Positions 18,177-27,321 of a DNA stretch of 64,000 bases are shown in pieces; positions within the stretch are counted from its first letter, which is position 1, and every line of letters begins with the position of its first letter. The position numbers were made by a program, and so were the translations under genes. Where the stretch lies: the NCBI RefSeq assembly GCF_014842075.1, contig NZ_JACYVA010000001.1, forward strand, positions 124,001 through 188,000, given 5' to 3'. The notes under the pieces were generated by a model, which was not told the DNA's origin, did no database searches, and was given only the letters and a program-made list of their open reading frames with translations. This stretch comes from Sphingomonas sp. CFBP 13720. Its GTDB lineage: Bacteria > Pseudomonadota > Alphaproteobacteria > Sphingomonadales > Sphingomonadaceae.

Positions 18177-19246
18177 CCCAACCCCTTCGCGATCCACGGC
18201 CCGATCCGGTTGCTCAGCGCCACCGGAAGCTTCTGCCACAACGCGATCTTCAGCCGGTATTTCGGATTAAGCGGACTGGCATCGCGGGGCGCGGCCCCCG
18301 CCCCGGTCCATGTCGGATAGCCGAGCGGGTTGCCGACGAAGCCCCAGTTCTTCTTGTACGCCGCCGGCCCGCTGCCGACCTTCGACCGGCCGAAATCGAA
18401 CGTGGCACAGCCCCGTCGATACGCATGGCGCATCAGTTCGAAATACATCCGCTCATTCGCGCGAAGCCCGCGTGCCGCCGCCGTACCGCCTCCCCAATAC
18501 GGATAGACCGTACCGCGCCAATAAATCGACAGCACGCTTGCCACCGCCACGCCGCCGTGCCGCACCGTCAGTATGTCGGCGTCGCTGCCGAATCGGGCGA
18601 TCACCTCCGCGAACAGCCGCCGCGGAAAGACCGGCGTCCCCAGATTGCGGACCGACGTGCCGTACACGCGGAAATGTTCGTCCAGCGCCGCCCGGTCGCG
18701 TCCGACCGCGATCTCGAACGGCATGGCCAGCGCCTTGCGAACGTCGGCGCGCTGCTTGCGCGGGATCGCCAGCAACTCCGCATCGTCACTTGCCGCCAGC
18801 GGACGGACGAAGCCCAGGTAGCGGCTGTCGTCATGGCTCCACCCCTCGCCCATCGGCAGCGTGCCACCGCGCAGTTCGATCGTCGGGCATCGGCGCTCCC
18901 CGGCCCGAACGACCGCAGCCTCGGCCAATGCCTGCGCCGCACGCGGATCAGTGGCCAGGATGCCGCCGCCGACGCCGAACCCGCTGGAAACCAGCGCCGC
19001 ACCGAACAGCGGCGACCGGACGTACGTCAGCGGCAATATGCCGAGCAGCACGCCGTTACCGCCCTCCGCCAACAGCATGTCGAACATTTGTCCGCATCCG
19101 GCGGCGGTCGCTTCGCCCCATGCGGGCAGATGGAACGGCGTGGCGGCGGGGTGATCGTCGATAAAAGCTTCGATCCGTGCGCGCTCGGCTGGATCGGACA
19201 GGTCCGCGCTTCGCACGGCGCGGACGTGGACGAACGGCGCGTTCAC
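18173..19246 (-). CDS. FemAB family XrtA/PEP-CTERM-associated protein
   Basis: A 357-residue GNAT-fold protein of the FemAB type. Visible blocks are TPFHLPAWGEA near 40, IPRKQRADVRKALAM in the middle, and SIYWRGTVYPYWGGG with RANERMYFELMRHA in the second acyltransferase lobe. FemAB proteins transfer amino acids from aminoacyl-tRNA to cell-wall precursors; in this setting an aminoacyl or acyl decoration of the exopolysaccharide is inferred. GTG at 19246 overlaps the deacetylase stop (GTGA) and sets the start. A frame open to 19693 runs opposite the deacetylase and is not credible. Confidence 0.84.
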   Translation of the reverse strand: MNAPFVHVRAVRSADLSDPAERARIEAFIDDHPAATPFHLPAWGEATAAGCGQMFDMLLAEGGNGVLLGILPLTYVRSPLFGAALVSSGFGVGGGILATDPRAAQALAEAAVVRAGERRCPTIELRGGTLPMGEGWSHDDSRYLGFVRPLAASDDAELLAIPRKQRADVRKALAMPFEIAVGRDRAALDEHFRVYGTSVRNLGTPVFPRRLFAEVIARFGSDADILTVRHGGVAVASVLSIYWRGTVYPYWGGGTAAARGLRANERMYFELMRHAYRRGCATFDFGRSKVGSGPAAYKKNWGFVGNPLGYPTWTGAGAAPRDASPLNPKYRLKIALWQKLPVALSNRIGPWIAKGLG

Positions 19247-20082
19247 AGCGTCGCCGCCTGCGCGGCAACGATCGCATCGACACGACCCCAGCGATGCGAG
19301 GCCAGCAGCCGGTCCAGCTTGCCCGCCATCGCCGGCAGCCGGGAATAATGGCGGAGCCGCGACCTGATCGGCGCGCGCGTCACGCGGGGCTGCCCCGGGT
19401 CGATCTCCCACGGATGGAAATAGAACATCGCGGGGTGCGCATCCCGGACGTTGCTGCGTCGAACCGCGCGATCCACGACCATGTTGGGTAGCAGGCGAAA
19501 GAACCCGCCGCCGGCCGGCACGTCGCGCCCGGCCACCCGGGCCAGCGTGATCGGCCATTCGATCAGATCGGACCCGGCAATCGGGCGGTGCATCCGGCGG
19601 GGACTGTCGACCCAGCCATAATGATCGTGCCGCACCGGCGCGACCGAGGACGAATACGCATATCCCGCATCCGCCAATATGCCGTGCGCCCACGGCGTGC
19701 GCGCATCGATCGAAAAGCTGGGCGCGCGATATCCCGTCACCGCCTGCCCCGTGGCATCCTCCAGCGCGCCACGCGCACGCGCCAGATCGTCGCGAAACCG
19801 CTCGGGCGTCATCGTGAACACACGGGCGTGGTCCCAGCCGTGGCTCGCCAGTTCATGCCCCCCGGCAACGATCCGCCGCATCAGCGCGGGATGGCGCGCG
19901 GCGATCCAACCAAGGGTGAAGAACGTCGCCTGCACGCCTGCCGCCGCGAACTGCGCGAGCGCGGCATCGGTGTTCGCCTCGACCCGCGATTCCAGCGTGT
20001 CCCAGTCCCGCCGGTCGATGACCTTCTCGAACGCACCCACCTGGAACCAGTCCTCGACGTCGATCGACATCGCGTTGCGCAC
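19243..20082 (-). CDS. Polysaccharide deacetylase, XrtA associated
   Basis: A 279-residue NodB-type deacetylase (CE4-like). MSIDVEDWFQV carries the catalytic and metal aspartates, and HELASHGWDHARV supplies the metal histidines; YRAPSFSI and FYFHPWEID complete the core, with a DUF3473-like C-terminal part. It would remove N- or O-acetyl groups from sugars of the exopolysaccharide. No clear signal peptide is visible. The GTG at 20082, five bases after the upstream stop, and the ATG at 20070 are both possible starts; the latter gives the family's usual N terminus. Confidence 0.87.
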   Translation of the reverse strand: MRNAMSIDVEDWFQVGAFEKVIDRRDWDTLESRVEANTDAALAQFAAAGVQATFFTLGWIAARHPALMRRIVAGGHELASHGWDHARVFTMTPERFRDDLARARGALEDATGQAVTGYRAPSFSIDARTPWAHGILADAGYAYSSSVAPVRHDHYGWVDSPRRMHRPIAGSDLIEWPITLARVAGRDVPAGGGFFRLLPNMVVDRAVRRSNVRDAHPAMFYFHPWEIDPGQPRVTRAPIRSRLRHYSRLPAMAGKLDRLLASHRWGRVDAIVAAQAATL

Positions 20083-20087
20083 GGGGT

Positions 20088-21287
20088 TCAGCCCGCCGCG
20101 CGCAAGCCGGACAGATCGGGTCGCCGTTCTTCCCCCTCGACCCAGTCGACCAGCAGCGTCAGCACGCGCCGCAGCGCCGCTTCCTGCTCTTCCACCCGCG
20201 CTTCGAGAACGGCGATCCGTTCGACCAGTACGTCGTGGTTCGCGGCGTGCGCGGGTTGTTCGGCCGGTTCGGCCGGCGAACGCTTTTGGTCATCGATCAA
20301 CGGCAAACGCTCCCATGGGGCATCGGGCACGACCGCCAGATGCAGCGGACGCGGCGGGTTCGGCGGCGGCGGGGTCATCGGTATCGGCGCCGACTCGGTG
20401 ACCGTTTCGACGGTTTCGACAGGGTCGCGCGGCGCCGTCGATGGAGTGTCCTGATCGACGGCCGCCAGCCCGTCGCCCGCCAGATCCTCGACCACCTGCG
20501 CCACGTCGCGCGCCTCGAACCGGTCGATCCCCTCGATCGCGCCGTGTAGCAGCACGCGCCCGGCCAACTGGTTCAGCCGGCGGGGGATGCCGCCCGACCA
20601 GCGATGCAGCGCGTTCAACGCGCCGACCGAAAAATCAGGCCGACCGTCCCAGCCGACCACGCCCAGCCGGTGGGTCAGATACGGACCTACTTCTTCCGGT
20701 GCCATTGGGTCGAGGTGATGCATCGCGATCACCCGCTGGCGCAGTTGCTCCAGCCGGTCCGACCCATGCAGCCGCTGGCGGAATTCGGGCTGTCCCAGCA
20801 GGAAGATCTGCAACAGCGCATATCCCCCCGCCTGGAAGTTGGACAACATCCGCAGTTCCTCGATCGACCCCACGGGCAACGACTGCGCCTCGTCGATGAT
20901 GAGCAGCGTCCGACGCCCCGACCGGGCGACGTCATGCAACCCGCGCTCGATCGCCGCCAGCAACTGCGCCTTGGTAAGGCCAGCATGGTCGACGTCCAGT
21001 CCGGCGGCGACCAGCCGCAACAGGTCGTCCGCTTCGATCTGCGTAGTGACGATATGGATCACGTTCAGCCGGACGGGGTCGATCGTCGCCATCAGGTGCC
21101 CGACAAGCGTCGTCTTGCCCGTCCCCGGTTCGCCGGTGACCACGATGAACCCCTCGCCCTGGCTCAGCCCGTAGCCCAGATACGCCATCGCCTTGCGATG
21201 CGTCGCGGTGTCGAACCAGAACGCCGGATCGGGCGTCAGCTGGAATGGCCGTCCGTTCAGGCCGTAATGATCGTCGTACATCATCAT
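20088..21287 (-). CDS. XrtA/PEP-CTERM system-associated AAA ATPase (ExeA/GspA-like)
   Basis: A 399-residue ATPase. YDDHYGLNGRPFQLTPDP at the start is the ExeA-like signature. Walker A is GEPGTGKTT (52-60) and Walker B LLIIDEAQ (128-135), with a sensor in LLGQPEFRQRL. The last 130 residues are low-complexity and end in a probable coiled coil (VLEARVEEQEAALRRVL), possibly a partner-binding tail. The family is tied to exosortase A loci; it may energise or regulate assembly, but no mechanism is established. The next gene upstream ends 36 bp away. Confidence 0.87.
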   Translation of the reverse strand: MMMYDDHYGLNGRPFQLTPDPAFWFDTATHRKAMAYLGYGLSQGEGFIVVTGEPGTGKTTLVGHLMATIDPVRLNVIHIVTTQIEADDLLRLVAAGLDVDHAGLTKAQLLAAIERGLHDVARSGRRTLLIIDEAQSLPVGSIEELRMLSNFQAGGYALLQIFLLGQPEFRQRLHGSDRLEQLRQRVIAMHHLDPMAPEEVGPYLTHRLGVVGWDGRPDFSVGALNALHRWSGGIPRRLNQLAGRVLLHGAIEGIDRFEARDVAQVVEDLAGDGLAAVDQDTPSTAPRDPVETVETVTESAPIPMTPPPPNPPRPLHLAVVPDAPWERLPLIDDQKRSPAEPAEQPAHAANHDVLVERIAVLEARVEEQEAALRRVLTLLVDWVEGEERRPDLSGLRAAG

Positions 21288-21322
21288 CTCCGTAGGGGGC
21301 GTGCCCCCGCTCGGTTAAGCCT

Positions 21323-22918
21323 TCAGAACCGCATGCCCACCGCCAGCAGCGCCTGCGCGATCAGATCCGCTTCGCTACGTTCGGCATCGAACCCGTACAC
21401 CCCCGCTGACACGCTGCCATAGGCGCGCCCGAAACTGCGATAATAGGAACCTTGTGCCCCGCCGCCCCATGCATCGGCCGCCCCGACGACGCCGCTGGTG
21501 AAATAGTTACCGTACAGATCGGCGGTGATCCCCGATCGTCCGTCCAGCTGCCACTGGCCGAAGCCCTGCGCATACCAGCTTTCGTCGTTCGAACGAACGA
21601 TGACCGCACCCGGCACCGGCGGAAGGTGATAGCGCCGGTTGGCATAGCCTGCCCCCACGCCCAGCCGCGTACCCCCATGGGTGACGGCATAGATCGCATC
21701 CAATCCTCGCGCGCGATACGTCGCACCGGCGATCGACTGGAACACGGGGGTAAGGCAACCGCCCGGAGCGGGAGTTCCGTCGGGCGACGTTCCGCCCCCG
21801 AACACGCATCCGCCATAGCGCGACCCGAACGGATCGTCGCCGTCGAAGAAGCTCGTCGGCAGCGTCGCGAGCGTACCGGTCAGTTGCCGGCCAAAGGTCG
21901 TCACGCTGTCATAGACGCCGACCTGCACCGCCTGTCCCGGCCCCGCCGCCCATGACAGCGATCCGGTATAGCTCATCGAACCGTAGCGCCGCCCCAGCCT
22001 CGCCTCCAGCGCGGTACGCGGACTGGGCCGCCACAACACACCCGCATCCCAGATGATGCCATCGGTGTCGTAGGCGATGCGCGGGGACGACGCCGGATCG
22101 GTGACATAACGCCCCGCCCCATCGATCACCGGCAGTCCGTCGGCACCGATCAACGGGTCGCGCTGCGTCGCCTCGATCTTCTCATACCCGACCCCGCCCA
22201 CCACGGCGACGGTCCGCGAGACCGGCAGGACGGCGTCGGCGCGGACGAACGCCCCCTCGAATTGCTGGTCGAGCTGACTGGTGTCCTCGCGCACCCATGC
22301 GCCCGACACGGTGAAGCCGATCGGCAGCACCGTTCCCGCGCGTGTACCGATGCTGCCCATCACCAGATGGCTGGTCGCATCGTCGTACAGGCCGAAGTCG
22401 GACACACCCGCTGCGCGGCCCGGCGCATCGGCCTTCACATAACCGAATTGATAGGTTGCGTTGACGGCAAACGGTCCGGCGCGCGTCGCCAGCGTCGGCC
22501 CGCCGTACAGCGCATAGACCTGCGACGTATCGACATTGGTCGCAGCGACGAACGGAGCGAAGCCCCCGCCATTGCCGCTGCCACGCGCGCGCGTGGCGAT
22601 AGCACCGCCTTCAAGGTTCAGCGCCCGCGTCAGCTTGACGTTCGCGCGCGCCAGGCCCGAATGGATGCTGCTGTCACCGACACGGTCGCCCCATTCGACG
22701 AAGCGTTGATACTGGTAGTTCGCCTGCACCTGTACCCGGAGGGTCTGGACGGAGGCGTCGACCCCGGCGGTCAGCTGGGTATAGGTGACGACATCGCCGT
22801 CGTTCAGATCGGCGGCGACCAGCTGACCGATCTCGATATAGGGCGACACGTCGACACGCTGCGCCAGCGCGGGCGCGGCACCAGCGACCAGCAGGACCGG
22901 AAGGGCGAGCAATCGCAT
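21323..22918 (-). CDS. Outer-membrane beta-barrel protein, PEP-CTERM system associated
   Basis: A 531-residue exported protein. The signal peptide is MRLLALPVLLVAGAAPALA. The rest alternates short polar/aromatic strands typical of a barrel (VQVQANYQYQRFVEWGDR, AVGMRF at the C terminus, ending in Phe as outer-membrane proteins do). It fits the TIGR03016-type family found between the kinase and the AAA ATPase in exosortase A loci. A role as outer-membrane port or scaffold for polysaccharide export is an inference. Two cysteines around 380-395 may form a loop disulfide. The ATG overlaps the kinase stop (ATGA). Confidence 0.82.
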   Translation of the reverse strand: MRLLALPVLLVAGAAPALAQRVDVSPYIEIGQLVAADLNDGDVVTYTQLTAGVDASVQTLRVQVQANYQYQRFVEWGDRVGDSSIHSGLARANVKLTRALNLEGGAIATRARGSGNGGGFAPFVAATNVDTSQVYALYGGPTLATRAGPFAVNATYQFGYVKADAPGRAAGVSDFGLYDDATSHLVMGSIGTRAGTVLPIGFTVSGAWVREDTSQLDQQFEGAFVRADAVLPVSRTVAVVGGVGYEKIEATQRDPLIGADGLPVIDGAGRYVTDPASSPRIAYDTDGIIWDAGVLWRPSPRTALEARLGRRYGSMSYTGSLSWAAGPGQAVQVGVYDSVTTFGRQLTGTLATLPTSFFDGDDPFGSRYGGCVFGGGTSPDGTPAPGGCLTPVFQSIAGATYRARGLDAIYAVTHGGTRLGVGAGYANRRYHLPPVPGAVIVRSNDESWYAQGFGQWQLDGRSGITADLYGNYFTSGVVGAADAWGGGAQGSYYRSFGRAYGSVSAGVYGFDAERSEADLIAQALLAVGMRF

Positions 22919-23826
22919 CAGACCGGCTCCTGCCCATATTGACCGAACCGCGCTCCGTCCGCCCGATATGTCGTGGCGTTCAACAGCAACTGGATATCCT
23001 CGCAGCCGTCCAGCAACGCCACCGCCTCGCGCAGGTCGCTTTCGCTGCTGCGATCGGCGCGCACCACCAGCACCACCTGTCCGACCCGCGACGCCAGAAC
23101 GGCGGCCGGGGACGCGGCGAGCGCGGGCGGCGAATCGAAGATGATGATCCGGTCGGGATCGGCGGCCAGCAACGCGTCGAACACCTGTGTCGCGCCGTCG
23201 CTGCGGAGCAATTCGGTATCCGCATGGCTCCGGCTGCCGGACGGAAGCACCGTCAGTTGCGGCACGTCGGTATGGATCACCAGATCCTCGACCGTCACGG
23301 CAGGATCGACGATCGCGTCGAGCAGCCCCCGCCCCCCACGCAGCCCCAACCGGTCGAGAATATCGGGCTTGGCGAAATCGGCATCGACCAGCAACACGCG
23401 AACATCGCGTTCGGCGGCCAGCGACAAAGCGAGGTTGATCGCGCAGAACGTCTTGCCATCGCCCGGTTGCGCCGAGCAGACGAGGATCATCCGCGCGGCA
23501 TCCGCGTCGCGTCGTTCCACCCGCTGGGCGGTCGCCAGCAACTGACGCTTCACCAGCCGGAACTCCTCCGCCAGCGCGGTGACCGCGCCACCGGGCACCA
23601 GCATCCCGCGTTCGGCCAGCGCCGCGCGATCGATCGTCGCCGGATCGACAGGACGTATCCGCGCGCTCGGCATCGGCGTCTTCACCGGCGCGACCGCTTC
23701 GGGTTCGGCCGCAGGTCGTGGAACATCCGCTCTGGGACTGAGCTGCCATCGATCGGCGGCACGTTCGAGCAGCGAAGGGCGCAGGGCGCGGGGCGAGAGA
23801 TCGTTCACGTCGTCGGTCCCCTTCAC
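22918..23826 (-). CDS. XrtA-associated tyrosine autokinase (BY-kinase)
   Basis: A 302-residue Wzc-C/EpsB-like kinase without membrane helices. Walker A is SAQPGDGKTF (118-127), Walker A' is VLLVDADFAKPDI (144-156), and Walker B is IIIFDSPP (about 224-231). BY-kinases control polysaccharide polymerisation with the membrane chain-length protein, encoded directly upstream. The C-terminal tail (FGQYGQEPV) has a single tyrosine instead of the usual cluster, so autophosphorylation capacity looks reduced. The start overlaps the upstream stop (ATGA). Confidence 0.87.
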   Translation of the reverse strand: MKGTDDVNDLSPRALRPSLLERAADRWQLSPRADVPRPAAEPEAVAPVKTPMPSARIRPVDPATIDRAALAERGMLVPGGAVTALAEEFRLVKRQLLATAQRVERRDADAARMILVCSAQPGDGKTFCAINLALSLAAERDVRVLLVDADFAKPDILDRLGLRGGRGLLDAIVDPAVTVEDLVIHTDVPQLTVLPSGSRSHADTELLRSDGATQVFDALLAADPDRIIIFDSPPALAASPAAVLASRVGQVVLVVRADRSSESDLREAVALLDGCEDIQLLLNATTYRADGARFGQYGQEPV

Positions 23827-25346
23827 GCCACCAGCCCGCGCTGGGCGAACTCGACCCCCAATAGCAGGACGAACGCGACGCCGAGCGCGCCCGCGCCACC
23901 CGCGAACAGTTTCAGCCGCCGCAGTCGATCGGCACGGACCGCATCGGTCACGACCTCGCCGATCGCGCCCAGCACCGGCATGCCGCTGACCCGTTCCAGC
24001 CGCGCGGCGGTCGGGAAGCTGGTCCGTAGCCGACTGAGCGCGAATGCCGCCGCAAGGCCCGCACCGATGCCGACGACAAGCACGCCCAGCAACAACAGGG
24101 GCCGGTTCGGCGACGTCGGCGTGCGCGGCTGCGTCGGCGGATCGATCACGCTGAATTTCACCGCGTCGGTATCGGTCTGCACGCTGCTACGCAGCCGCAC
24201 CTGCTCCCGGTCCTGAAACAGCGCGTCATACTGGGTCCGAAGCGAGGCGATGTCGCGGTCGAGCTGCGACTGCCGTGCCGCCGCCTGAGGATCGGCGGCG
24301 ATCTTGTCCTGCAACCCGTTCAACTGTCCCTCGATCACGGCCTTGCGCTGGGTCAGTTCGGCCACCCGCGCCTGGCGTTCGGCCTGCGCGGCGCGCAGTT
24401 GCAGATACAGCGGGTTGGGCGATGCCGCCGTTCCTCCCGTGACGCCGGTGGCTTCGCCCCGCGCCGCCACACGCGCGCTGGCCAGTTGCCGGTTCAGCGC
24501 GACCATGTCGGGATGCGCGTCGGTCCATCCGCGGCTGCGCCCGTCGGCGATCTGTCCCTCGATCGCCGCGAGCCGCGCGCGCGCCGGCCCGGTGACAGCA
24601 CCGCCCGCCATGCCCGGCAACGATGCGGGCGTTCCAGCCATCTGGCTGTTCGCGGCGGCGAGACTGGACTGCGCGGCGGCCAGATCGCCATCGATGGTCG
24701 CCAGTTGTTCGCGCGCGGACGACATGCGGTCGTCGACCGATCCGGTGCCGGGGAGCGCGGTCATGAACTGCGCCTCGAACGCCTGTCGCCGCGCTTCCGC
24801 GTCGGCGAGCTGCGCCTGCCGCTGCGCCAGTTGCTGGTCGAGGAAGCGGAGCGACTGCGCGGTCGCATCCCGATCGCTCGACAGATTGTCTGCGACGAAG
24901 ATGTCGATCATCTTCTGAACGATTTCCCGCGCCAGTTTCGGATCGCCCGAGGTCGCGGATATCTCGAACAGGTCGTCCTGCTGCGCGGTCAGCTTGATCG
25001 CGTTCTGCAACGACGCGACGCGGTCGGCGACGTCCCGGTCGCTGGAAATGCCGTCCGCCATCGACGTGCCACGCACGACTTTTTCCAGATTGACCGCCGA
25101 CGTCAGCGTTTGCCGGATACGATCGATGCCCTTGGCCTGTTCGGTCTGCGCCGCGATCGCCTCCGCACCGGGAAGCACCTGACGCATCTGCACCGCTACG
25201 CGCGCGGTCGACTGATAGCGGTTCGGAATCTGGCTGATCGCCAGCCAGCCGACGAGACAGAGTCCCCACGCGACCGCCAGCGCGATCCAGCGCCGTTGCC
25301 AGACCGCGTGAAGCGACAGCTTCAGTTCGTCGTACAGGCCATCCAC
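23823..25346 (-). CDS. XrtA chain-length determinant protein (Wzz-like)
   Basis: A 507-residue polysaccharide co-polymerase. A transmembrane helix at about 22-40 precedes the Wzz domain (QIPNRYQSTARVAVQ). Residues 155-395 are rich in Ala, Gln and Arg and read as a long periplasmic coiled coil. PPTQPRTPTSPNRPLLLLG at about 410 is the proline-rich segment before the second helix (about 425-445), and a third hydrophobic stretch ends the protein. It would set polymer length together with the separate kinase encoded next. It starts one base after the export lipoprotein stop. Confidence 0.88.
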   Translation of the reverse strand: MDGLYDELKLSLHAVWQRRWIALAVAWGLCLVGWLAISQIPNRYQSTARVAVQMRQVLPGAEAIAAQTEQAKGIDRIRQTLTSAVNLEKVVRGTSMADGISSDRDVADRVASLQNAIKLTAQQDDLFEISATSGDPKLAREIVQKMIDIFVADNLSSDRDATAQSLRFLDQQLAQRQAQLADAEARRQAFEAQFMTALPGTGSVDDRMSSAREQLATIDGDLAAAQSSLAAANSQMAGTPASLPGMAGGAVTGPARARLAAIEGQIADGRSRGWTDAHPDMVALNRQLASARVAARGEATGVTGGTAASPNPLYLQLRAAQAERQARVAELTQRKAVIEGQLNGLQDKIAADPQAAARQSQLDRDIASLRTQYDALFQDREQVRLRSSVQTDTDAVKFSVIDPPTQPRTPTSPNRPLLLLGVLVVGIGAGLAAAFALSRLRTSFPTAARLERVSGMPVLGAIGEVVTDAVRADRLRRLKLFAGGAGALGVAFVLLLGVEFAQRGLVA

Positions 25347-25347
25347 G

Positions 25348-25980
25348 TCAGAACATGCTTTCGGGAATGATGATGACGTCGCCCGGCTGCAACCGCACGT
25401 TCGCGGTCGAATCGCCGTTCTTCAGCAGGCTGGACAGGCGCAGGCCATATTCGGCCTGCTTGCCCGTCGCGCGGTCGTACCGGACCAGCCGCGCGCGGTT
25501 GCCCGATGCGTACTGGCTCAATCCGCCGACCGCGATCATCGCGTCGAGCAGGGTCATGTTCGCGCGATACGGGATCGACGCCGGTTTCTCCGTCGCACCG
25601 ACGATCCGCACCTGCTGGCTGAACGTGCCGGAGAAATTCTCGACGATCACCGAAACATTGGGGTCCTTGATATATTCGCCCAGCGCCAGTTTCAGATCGT
25701 CGGCCAGCATCGCCGGGGTCTTGCCGGTGGCGGGCAGGTCGTTGATCAGCGGCGTGGTGATGCGGCCGTCGGGGCGGACCTGAACCTTCGCCGACAGTTC
25801 GGGATTGCGCCATACGAAAATATTGAGCTGGTCGAGCGGACCGATGATGTAATCCTCGCCCGGCGCTTCCTTCGCCTGCACGAACGCGGCGGGCGGCAGT
25901 TCGGCGCGCTGCTGGGTGGCGCACCCGCCCGCCATGGACAGCGTCGCCAATGCCATGCCAATTCGCTGCCTGCCGCGCAT
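25348..25980 (-). CDS. XrtA polysaccharide export lipoprotein (Wza/EpsE-like)
   Basis: A 210-residue outer-membrane export protein and the first gene of the operon. The lipobox is MAGGC with C20 as the lipidated residue. The Poly_export/SLBB part contains YIIGPLDQLNIFVWRNPELS and VQVRPDGRITTPLI, then one SLBB-like domain ending in LQPGDVIIIPESMF. It is shorter than E. coli Wza (about 380 residues), as is normal for the exosortase-associated form. The 117 bp gap upstream, between this gene and the decarboxylase stop at 26098, must hold the operon promoter if the two groups are not cotranscribed. Confidence 0.9.
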   Translation of the reverse strand: MRGRQRIGMALATLSMAGGCATQQRAELPPAAFVQAKEAPGEDYIIGPLDQLNIFVWRNPELSAKVQVRPDGRITTPLINDLPATGKTPAMLADDLKLALGEYIKDPNVSVIVENFSGTFSQQVRIVGATEKPASIPYRANMTLLDAMIAVGGLSQYASGNRARLVRYDRATGKQAEYGLRLSSLLKNGDSTANVRLQPGDVIIIPESMF

Positions 25981-26097
25981 TCACCCACCTCGTCCGAACA
26001 AGCGCCGCCATGCCGGGCGGACGCACGATTGCACTGCGCTATGCGACCAAAGGGGTAAAGATTGGGTTAGGCGATTGTCCCGCAATGGGGCAGTTTA

Positions 26098-27321
26098 TCA
26101 CGATACGACCAGTTCGCGCGGCGCGGGATGGCCCAGAAACGCCTGCGGACTGGCCGTCGCGCCATAAGCACCGGCCTGAAACAGCACTATCGTGTCACCA
26201 ACCCCAACCACAGGCAAAGCCACCCGATCCGCCAGCCGATCGAGCGGGGTGCAAAGGCAACCCACGATCGACGCGGTCATTTCGGGCGGCGCATCCATGC
26301 GGTCCGCCACCGCGACAGGATAATTGCGCCGGACGACCGTGCCGAAATTGCCGCTGGCTGCGAGCTGATGGTGCAGCCCGCCGTCAACGATGACGAACCA
26401 TTCGCCTCCGCTCTGCTTGATGTCGACTACGCGGGTGCAATACACGCCTGCTTCCCCGACCAGCCATCGTCCCAGCTCGATCGCGAAGTGGGTATCGGAC
26501 AGTACCGGCGCGCGCCGTACCAGCACATCGGCCAGCGCCGTACCGGTCGCCTCGACATCCACGGGGTGGTCACCCGCGAAATAAGGGATGCCGAAACCGC
26601 CACCGAGATTGACGAATGCCGGCCGTCCACCGGCTTCCTCTGCCAGCCGCGCCGCGAGCGCGACCGTCGCCGCCTGCGTTTCGATGATCGCGACAGTATC
26701 CAGCGTCTGCGATCCTGCGAAGATATGAAACCCGTGCCAATCCGCGCCGGTCGCGACCAGTCGCCGGACCAGCGCAGGCACCCGAACGGCATCGATCCCG
26801 AATTGGGACGCCCGCCCGCCCATCCGCATGCCGGACCCGCGCAACTCGAAATCGGGATTGACCCGCACGGCGATGCGAGGCGCCTTGCCCAAGCGCTCGC
26901 CGATCGCCAGTGCACGATCGGCCTCGCCCTCCGACTCAATATGCAGCGTCGCGCCTGCGGTGACAGCGGCCGCAAGTTCGTCATCGCGTTTGCCCGGCCC
27001 GGCAAAGCTGATCGCATCCGCCGCGATGACGGAGAGTGCCATGGTCAGTTCGCCGCCCGATGCGACGTCAAGACCGTCGACCATCGGTGCCATCAACGCC
27101 AATAGTTCGCGGTGCGGATTGGCCTTGATCGCGTAATGAATGCCGACGCCCTCCGGCATCGCGACGCGCAACCGAGCTATCCGCGCGGCGACCGCGCCCA
27201 TGTCGTACAGGAATGCCGGGCTGTCCCCGGCACGCGCCATCAGGTCGGCGAAGTCCTGTCCACCGACAGTCAGTCGCGACTGGCCGGCAAAGGCGGGGGG
27301 GATCGGCCCGGTCGGCTTCAT
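26098..27321 (-). CDS. PLP-dependent decarboxylase, exosortase A system-associated
   Basis: A 407-residue fold-type III decarboxylase related to diaminopimelate decarboxylase. K66 in IHYAIKANPH binds PLP, FVNLGGGFGIPYF binds phosphate, and CTPLDRLAD carries the active-site cysteine region. In exosortase A loci this family (TIGR03099 type) sits beside an acyl ligase and an acyl carrier protein, so the substrate may be an amino acid tied to the carrier instead of free diaminopimelate; that is an inference. ATG at 27321 overlaps the ligase stop (ATGA). Confidence 0.87.
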   Translation of the reverse strand: MKPTGPIPPAFAGQSRLTVGGQDFADLMARAGDSPAFLYDMGAVAARIARLRVAMPEGVGIHYAIKANPHRELLALMAPMVDGLDVASGGELTMALSVIAADAISFAGPGKRDDELAAAVTAGATLHIESEGEADRALAIGERLGKAPRIAVRVNPDFELRGSGMRMGGRASQFGIDAVRVPALVRRLVATGADWHGFHIFAGSQTLDTVAIIETQAATVALAARLAEEAGGRPAFVNLGGGFGIPYFAGDHPVDVEATGTALADVLVRRAPVLSDTHFAIELGRWLVGEAGVYCTRVVDIKQSGGEWFVIVDGGLHHQLAASGNFGTVVRRNYPVAVADRMDAPPEMTASIVGCLCTPLDRLADRVALPVVGVGDTIVLFQAGAYGATASPQAFLGHPAPRELVVS

